From Tolypeutes matacus (lineage: Eukaryota; Chordata; Mammalia; Cingulata; Chlamyphoridae), in NCBI GenBank assembly GCA_026826555.1, contig JAKSZT010054457.1, positions 7,080,535 to 7,144,534 on the forward strand: a DNA stretch of 64,000 nucleotides. Reading direction: 5' to 3'. Below the pieces are notes generated by a model. That model did no database searches, had not been told where the DNA came from, and worked only from the letters and a program-made list of their open reading frames with translations. The first letter of the stretch is position 1. Every line of letters begins with the position of its first letter. The position numbers and the translations under genes were made by a program. Shown in pieces: positions 59,501 through 64,000 of this stretch.

Positions 59501-60259
59501 CTAATTCTTTATTGCTTAGCTTACATTACCAAAATCATACCAGGGACTCACAAATGGGCCACAGACTTTCTTCCAGGGGTGAGGTAAAGAGAGCTCTAAA
59601 AACAGTTTCTGTCCAAGTATTTTCCAGACCGATCAGCAGATGCTGCTCTTGGTGCACCTTTCCGTGGAGGTGTATCTTTCTTGGTTTTCCTTTGTTTTCA
59701 ACTGGCCAGAGCTGAAATTCAAAGCAGGCTCTGCTTGCTGAATTCACTGAAGAAAAGCCCCCTGACTCCCCCTCCCTTTTCCCTTGTAACAAATGGCAGG
59801 TAGGAAGACCTCAGTTCTACTTTCAGTCAGCTAAAATGAACAGGGGTTCTACCCCCACTGAATATCTCGGGGTTGGGGGAGGGGAGCCCTTCCTGGCAGC
59901 TGGGAGATTTAGTAACACACAATTTGTTGTTTTGGCTTCTTCGTCTCTCTGTCCCTCAACCACCTGGGAGTTGTGAAGCACTGTCTTGGTCTGCTGACCG
60001 CCAAAGCAGGTCCCTGAGGCAGCCTTTGGCTGCTTCTCTGTTGTTTCTGTGAAAGCCGCACCTTTTCTGTTTAATGTGTCACCATATTCCCACAATTTGC
60101 TTTCCACTGTTTTTTATTGTAAGAGCGCCACACTGCTGTACTGGCTCTCAGTCTTGACTCCCCAGATCTTAAAACAGTTCTACTGAGCTGGACTGGTGTC
60201 TGTCTATTCTGTTCCTCTACCTTCCTCTGCTACTGATCCCTCCCTCACATCCTAGATAG

Positions 60260-62850
60260 TGGAACAGCTAAACTATTTCACAAACACACCAAAGTTTTTA
60301 TTGCTGCCTTCTTGCACATATTATCCTTTTTTATTTTAGAATGTTCTTTTCTAAGTGTCCCCCAGCATGTCCTCCCACTCACTTCCCCATCACTTGCCCC
60401 CATCCTTGGTAAACTCTTCTCATCCTTCAAAATCAGTCAAATGTCTCCATTTTGGGAAATCTACCCTGACCACAACCTCTCTAGTTCCTTTTTATGTATC
60501 CCTTTTTATATTTCTTCTATTAAAGCACATATCCCATTTTATTGCAGTTATTTTATACTTGTTTGTTCCCCTATTACATTTGATTGTTTAAGTGCAACCA
60601 TGGTACTTTATTTATCTTTATCTTTGAATTTTCAGAGCCTATCACAGTAACTATTCTACAAATGTTTGGTTTTTTGGAATAGCCCACATAAAATAGAAAA
60701 CACAATGCTTACTAAGGCAATAAGCACTGGTTTCCATATCTATCTTTTGAAAAGAAAGGTAGTATGGAATAGTCATAAGTCACCACTAGGATAAATTCAG
60801 AACACCTGAGTCCACCCTATCACTGGTAAGCTAATGGGTTTGTGCTTAGTTTGTTGCTTTACATTTCTGGACCTTTCTGTCATTCACTAAAATACAAAAG
60901 AAGTGGACAGGCTCTTTCAGATTCTTTACTTAAATGCTTAACTTATATGGATAATAGGTTTATGACTGCTTGGATGTTTCTACACAATGCCAAAAATATG
61001 AATGAAAAATAAAAGCTCATTTGCCAAGATGCTATTATATATAATGCCAGGCAATTCTGATGGGAAAATGATAATGTGTGAAACTTACATATAAAACATC
61101 TTATTTTTATAGTCCATTATAAAATGACACTTTTTAGCACACTTTCAAATGCATTACTTCATTTTGAAGTGGCCGCATTCTTGACATTATTTTCTTCCTA
61201 TAAATGATGAATCTGAGGCTTAGTGATGTTAAGTGACTTGTCAAAATTATACAGGTAAAAGGAAACAGCTGGAATGAAAAGGCTAGTTTTCTAAAAAGAT
61301 GAAATGAAGAAAAATGAAGAAAGGAAGAAAGGAAGGAAGAATGGAGGGAGGGAGGAAGGAAGGTAGGAAGGAAAAGAGAAAAACAGGATATTTAAAATTA
61401 TTAAGTAAAACATAGTTGACTACATATTTTTAAAAAGCATATTTTTTTAGGATACTAAAATGTTATTTTTTCCAAAATCCACTTCCATGCAGTCTGTTCT
61501 AAACTTAAATGTCAAAAATTTTCTTTCTTTTCATACATAACTTGTGTATGCCAAAGTTCTCCTACATTATTATTCAGTCCATTGACAATTGCTCCTCTTC
61601 CAGGTTGTCAAGTTCATTTATTTTTGGTGATTACAATCTGTTCATATTTTTCCAATTCATCCTTTTATTAAAAGAGAAAAGCTATCAAATAAATCTATTT
61701 AGGAAATGAGCAGCTAGTCCAAAAAAAGCATCTGTAATGCTTTATCATACTGTTCAAAGTGTTTTTATGTTCTGCTGTTCATTCAAAGTGGTATATCAAT
61801 TTACTAATTTGAACATAAGACAACACATAATTTTTTTTCTTATCAATTTAAAAAAACTACTTCAGAACTAAAACTTTATTCTGATTAGTTCTGGAGAAGA
61901 ATATAATACCTTATTTGAGAAAAAATGTAATATGAAGGGAACCCAAATTGAATATCAAATGAATAATTCTCTACAAAATTTATGACTTTTCCTGTGCAGT
62001 TCCCTCTTTCCATTTTTCAGACATTCAATTATTTTTCCTTCCCTGGTCTCTGTTTATGAATTTATATTTGCAAGTTTTCTTTGTAAATATTTTTCAGACA
62101 AATATTACATAAATAGAACCCTTCTGAAAAAGTCAATAAAGTATAGCTAAAAACTCTCAATTTTGAATTATAATTCCTTGAAGACACATGGCCATTTACA
62201 GTAAAAATTAGCATTTACATAGGTTCTTTCCTTTCATCTCCTTTGATACTCACCAGAAAGTTGGAAATTAGTATTCACTGTCCCCATTTTTCAGATAAGA
62301 AAAGAGATTCAAAGAAGGTAAATAAGTCAGAAAGAAGAAGTTGAGAATACAATAAAAGAGGAAAATTGATGGATAGGTGAAGAACTAAATTCATAAGAGG
62401 AGGGATCTGCCATCCTCTGAGCCTAGAGGGAAAAGGAAAGGATGGAGGCCAATTAAATTGTTTGAGGTAATTCATATTAATGTCCTCTAAGGGGCCAATT
62501 ATTGGATGAGAATGAAGAAGAATGGGACTGAGAGAGAGGAGATCGGGAAGGGTGGTGAAAATATGGAATGGCCACTGTTGGAAATCAGAGAGAGAGATGA
62601 CAAGTAAACTACCAATAAAAGCATTTAGATCTATATATTTTTAATATAGGACTAGATCTATATATTTTAAATGCAATAAAAGCTTCTGCCACCAGGATGT
62701 CTTCATTAGTGAGACAGGTCAGAAGTGTCCAGTGAGAAAAAGTAGAGTAAATAAAAAAGCTTAGACATTTTTAGAGTAACCAGTGGCATGATGCATCAAA
62801 TATTTTAATGTATTCTACCAAGTTTCTTATTTGTATGCTTAAATCATTTT
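60260..62850. other. Anonymous DNA with MIR scraps
   Basis: No gene is supported. MIR relics are at 60780-60960 (minus), 61140-61275 (plus: 'aatgatgaatctgaggcttag', 'gttaagtgacttgtcaaaat') and 62215-62335 (plus: 'cccatttttcagataag'). Confidence 0.5.
61316..61376 (+). repeat. (GGAA)n-type polypurine microsatellite
   Basis: Imperfect GGAA/GGAG units, purine on the plus strand, as at 7150-7222. Confidence 0.9.
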
Positions 62851-62854
62851 TCAT

Positions 62855-63115
62855 TTTTCATTATGAAATATTTCAATCATATAGAAAAAACTATAGTACT
62901 TAAAACCAGTGAAGTCACTACCCAGCTTTGTCAAATCTTTACATTTTACCATATTTGCTTTAGAGCTTTTTAAATAATTAGACTTTTCAGATACAGTAGA
63001 AGCCCACATATACTGCTTCTCAATGCCATTCCCCTTCTTCCCTTCCCAGACATAACTTATCCTGAATTTGGGCCTTATCATTCTCATGGATAGTTTTACA
63101 ATTTTACTATATATG
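62855..63115 (-). repeat. Old L1 3' UTR relic
   Basis: 'cattatgaaatatttcaatc', 'ctttgtcaaatctttacattttacc' and 'tttcccttcccagacataac' type blocks are usual for very old L1M 3' ends read in reverse. Low certainty. Confidence 0.4.
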
Positions 63116-64000
63116 GATATCAGCTTTTCTTTGAAATCACATGAAGATTATATATTTACATAGTAAGCAGCTATAACAGCAGTCAGGATTCCTAAAGTCC
63201 TTTTACTAACAAAACTTAAAATTTTAAATAACTAAATAAATCAGAGTAAATTTAAGTTAAAAAAAAATAAAGGAAACTGAGCACAATTTTATAGATGTGG
63301 ATAGACATATTTACTTCCAATTCCATTTTCTATTCTGATCTATCAAAAGAGCACAGATGTATAGAAAGTTCTCTTTCTCTTTTACATGTTCCTAGTTACC
63401 ATGCCTTAGAAACAATTGCCCTGAAGTATTATAATTTTAGGTCATGTTCAAGAGTCCTCAGCAAAAACAAAAAGGGAGAGATATGACCAATAATAGCTTA
63501 TACAATAAAGTAAAAGCATCTACAATCTTTTGAGTGGAAAATTTTGCTTTAAGCTCTATTGAGTATAAATATTCTGTACATTTTGATAACATAAGAGAAT
63601 CTAATGTTCTATAATCTGTACATAAAGCACATAAATACATGACATAATAGGACATAAGAACTATTGTACATTTCCATAACTAATGTAGTTCTTTAATGTA
63701 ATTTGGATACTTTTAATTACTTGATCAATGTCTATATTTTCCCATTAAACTATAAGATTAATGAAAATAGTGAACTTTTTCCTTGGTAACCTAATATTTA
63801 GCCTGGAGGCATTAATATAATAGACAGAATCTCAATAAAAAAATTGTTAAACAAATGAGTTAAAAAATATATCCAAGTGTAATTCCTATGTGTGAGAGCC
63901 TGGAACATACTAAAAAAAGTGAAAAAATGAGTCATTTATTTTTTTTCTCAGCTACCACAAGCAGGAGGATGTTTAATAATAGGAAACTAAAATCTCTTTT
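63116..64000. other. No gene seen
   Basis: AT-rich anonymous sequence up to the end of the window. Confidence 0.6.

Larger units (their letters stand above)
54313..60250 (-). mobile_element. L1 (minus strand), long and inactive
   Basis: On the minus strand: 5' UTR from about 60250 to 59500, ORF1 to about 58400, ORF2 about 58300-54509, then a short 3' part. It is more worn than the copy at 20-27 kb. No AAGATGGCG-type start is visible, so the 5' limit is approximate. It lies tail to tail with the fragment at 53289-54312. Confidence 0.8.

Noticed and set aside
1..64000. CRISPR arrays, operons, bacterial or phage systems
   Set aside because: Base composition, SINEs, LINEs and LTR elements show mammalian DNA; no spaced direct-repeat array is present.

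Overview
The window looks like a stretch of intergenic or intronic DNA from a xenarthran mammal, most probably the nine-banded armadillo. The evidence is two well-formed copies, and one shorter copy, of a tRNA-derived SINE of the armadillo DAS type, each with its own target-site duplication (TSD). There are also several L1 elements, old MIR/L2/MaLR relics, and no readable host gene. I found no convincing exon, tRNA gene, rRNA, CRISPR array or bacterial feature. Family names are given from pattern recognition; no search was run.

Layout. 1-20 kb: AT-rich DNA with old L1 3' ends, MaLR-like LTR relics, MIR/L2 scraps, microsatellites and two DAS SINEs. 20.2-27.3 kb: an essentially full-length L1 on the minus strand with a broken ORF1 and ORF2. 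27.4-35.1 kb: mostly anonymous sequence with an LTR relic, a hAT-like fossil and a young-looking 5'-truncated L1 3'-UTR copy with a 16-bp TSD. 35.1-47.8 kb: a second full-length L1 on the plus strand, split inside ORF2 by a provirus. 48.1-49.5 kb: another L1 3'-UTR copy containing a 10-N assembly gap. 53.3-60.2 kb: a plus-strand L1 fragment abutting a minus-strand L1. 60-64 kb: anonymous DNA with MIR scraps.

The main item is the endogenous retrovirus at 39162-44106, antisense to its host L1. It is complete at both ends: two LTRs of about 475 bp, a CCAGTT 6-bp TSD on both sides, a lysine-tRNA type primer-binding site (17 of 18 positions as I recall the tRNA-Lys1,2 type) and a polypurine tract. 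Its body is chimeric: a betaretrovirus-like gag followed directly by a gammaretrovirus-type env. The zinc-finger part of gag, protease and pol are absent. Gag carries a 1-nt frame break at an A8 run, and env carries two in-frame stops. The two LTRs differ at about 15 positions over ~405 bp, but the last ~65-70 bp of U5 are unrelated in sequence while each still forms a 7-8 bp hairpin with a 9-nt loop at the same place. That, a YY1-like tandem repeat inside gag and a very long proline-rich Env tail are the observations most worth following.
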